From a bacterium (GTDB lineage: Bacteria > Krumholzibacteriota > Krumholzibacteria > LZORAL124-64-63), in the NCBI GenBank assembly GCA_016873405.1, contig VGXH01000014.1, positions 1 to 12,743 on the forward strand: a stretch of DNA of 12,743 bases, given 5' to 3'. The notes beneath the pieces are model-generated. The model saw only the letters and a list, made by a program, of their open reading frames with translations, was not told where the DNA came from and did no database searches. This document shows positions 12,156 to 12,743 of this stretch, piece after piece. Made by a program: the position numbers and the translations under genes. The first letter of the stretch is position 1. Each line of letters starts with the position of its first letter.

Positions 12156-12743
12156 CTACTCCTCGAACTGCACGTCGAGCATGTGCACCGAGCAGCTGAT
12201 GCACGGATCGTAGGCCCGCACCAGCATCTCCAGCCAGGAGGTGATCTCCTCCTTCGACTTCGTGCTCACGACCTCCGGCACCAGCTTCTTCATGTCGTCG
12301 TCGATGTTGGCCAGGTTCTGCCCGGTCGGGATGATGCAGTTGGCCTTCACGACGCGCGCCTGCCGGTCGTAGGTGTACTCGTGGTAGAGGATGCCGCGCG
12401 GCACCTCGGTGGCGCCCACGCCGGTCCCGTACTGGGTCGGCTCCTGGTTCGGCAGCTCGTCCTTCAACCCGTCCGCCAGCAGCCGGTCGATGATCGCGAC
12501 GGCGTCCAGCGCGCAGTGGCCGGCCTCGACCACCTGCGCGATGGTGTTGAAGTAGGGGTTCGTGCAGCCGGGCTCCAGGCCCAGCGTCGCCGCCGCCTGC
12601 AGGGCCTCCGGGCACAGCTTGTCGTGGTTGTTGTTCCAGCGCGCCAGCGCGCCCACCATATAGCTGCTGCGGTTCACCTTGCAGTGCTTGCTGGAGCTGT
12701 GCGACACCACGAACTCGTTGGTCATGCGCCGGTACTCGCGGGG
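12156..12743 (-). CDS. [NiFe] hydrogenase large (catalytic) subunit, C-terminal part, probably group 3
   Basis: The last 195 residues of the nickel-binding subunit; the frame is open to the window edge (PREYRRMTNEFVVSHSSSKH), so an ATG at 12725 is internal. It carries the C-terminal nickel-site motif DPCISCSVH, whose two Cys hold nickel and iron. The processing site after the motif His would release an 8-residue peptide, MLDVQFEE. The segments SSYMVGALARWNNNH, GYGTG-like QYGTGVGATEVPRGILYHEY and IIPTGQNLANIDDDM follow the pattern of cytosolic group 3 (NAD(P)- or F420/heterodisulfide-linked) enzymes; group 3b or 3c is most likely. Without the N-terminal motif RGxE/CxxC and the partner subunits, the class and electron acceptor stay open. 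It heads the protease/REC/kinase/ACT cluster with a 9-base gap. Confidence 0.93.
   Translation of the reverse strand, partial: PREYRRMTNEFVVSHSSSKHCKVNRSSYMVGALARWNNNHDKLCPEALQAAATLGLEPGCTNPYFNTIAQVVEAGHCALDAVAIIDRLLADGLKDELPNQEPTQYGTGVGATEVPRGILYHEYTYDRQARVVKANCIIPTGQNLANIDDDMKKLVPEVVSTKSKEEITSWLEMLVRAYDPCISCSVHMLDVQFEE

Noticed and set aside
1..12743. tRNA, rRNA, CRISPR arrays, riboswitches
   Set aside because: No cloverleaf with TTCGA-type arm, no spaced direct repeats and no recognisable riboswitch core were seen on reading either strand.

Overview
High-GC bacterial DNA in short, tightly spaced operons. It carries genes for a cytoplasmic [NiFe] hydrogenase and its maturation, secreted proteins with classical signal peptides, and an accessory patch. 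No gene fixes the taxonomy. The overall look (very high GC, secreted beta-helix and orphan proteins with a shared C-terminal tag) suggests an uncultured phylum of the Eisenbacteria/Krumholzibacteria type; that is a low-confidence impression from memory.

Layout. (1) 1-1937, + strand: the 3' part of hypD and complete hypE, overlapping by four bases. They make the Fe(CN)2CO part of the [NiFe] active site. (2) 2050-4698, - strand: an accessory patch. It holds a low-GC secreted right-handed beta-helix gene, the 3' stub of an IS3-family insertion sequence whose inner end reaches the beta-helix start, and a DUF4143-type AAA ATPase whose start sits on a perfect 24-bp AT-rich palindrome. (3) 4859-5299, + strand: a small multi-pass membrane protein, convergent with the next block and separated from it by a strong hairpin. 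(4) 5341-9128, - strand: an exported phosphatase-like/double-rhodanese fusion, a DTW-domain tRNA aminocarboxypropyltransferase, an exported PepSY-like protein and an orphan secreted protein. (5) 9421-12743, - strand: an operon of hydrogenase large subunit (C-terminal part), its maturation endopeptidase, a single-domain response regulator, a membrane histidine kinase with a RegB-like GGxxNPF motif, and a tandem-ACT protein. Genes in this operon overlap or are separated by at most 38 bases.

How they fit together. The large subunit needs HypD/HypE chemistry from block 1 and then C-terminal trimming by the protease in block 5. The hydrogenase operon also encodes a two-component pair and an ACT protein, translationally coupled at two junctions. 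This suggests that hydrogenase production or activity is tied to a redox or quinone signal and possibly to a small ligand.

The two points most worth following are: (a) the hydrogenase - protease - REC - GGxxNPF kinase - ACT operon; and (b) a nearly identical 11-residue C-terminal tail (T-S-x-x-G-[VI]-K-A-L-[FY]-R-stop) on two otherwise unrelated secreted proteins. The tail is written with different codons in each gene, which suggests a protein-level sorting or anchoring signal.
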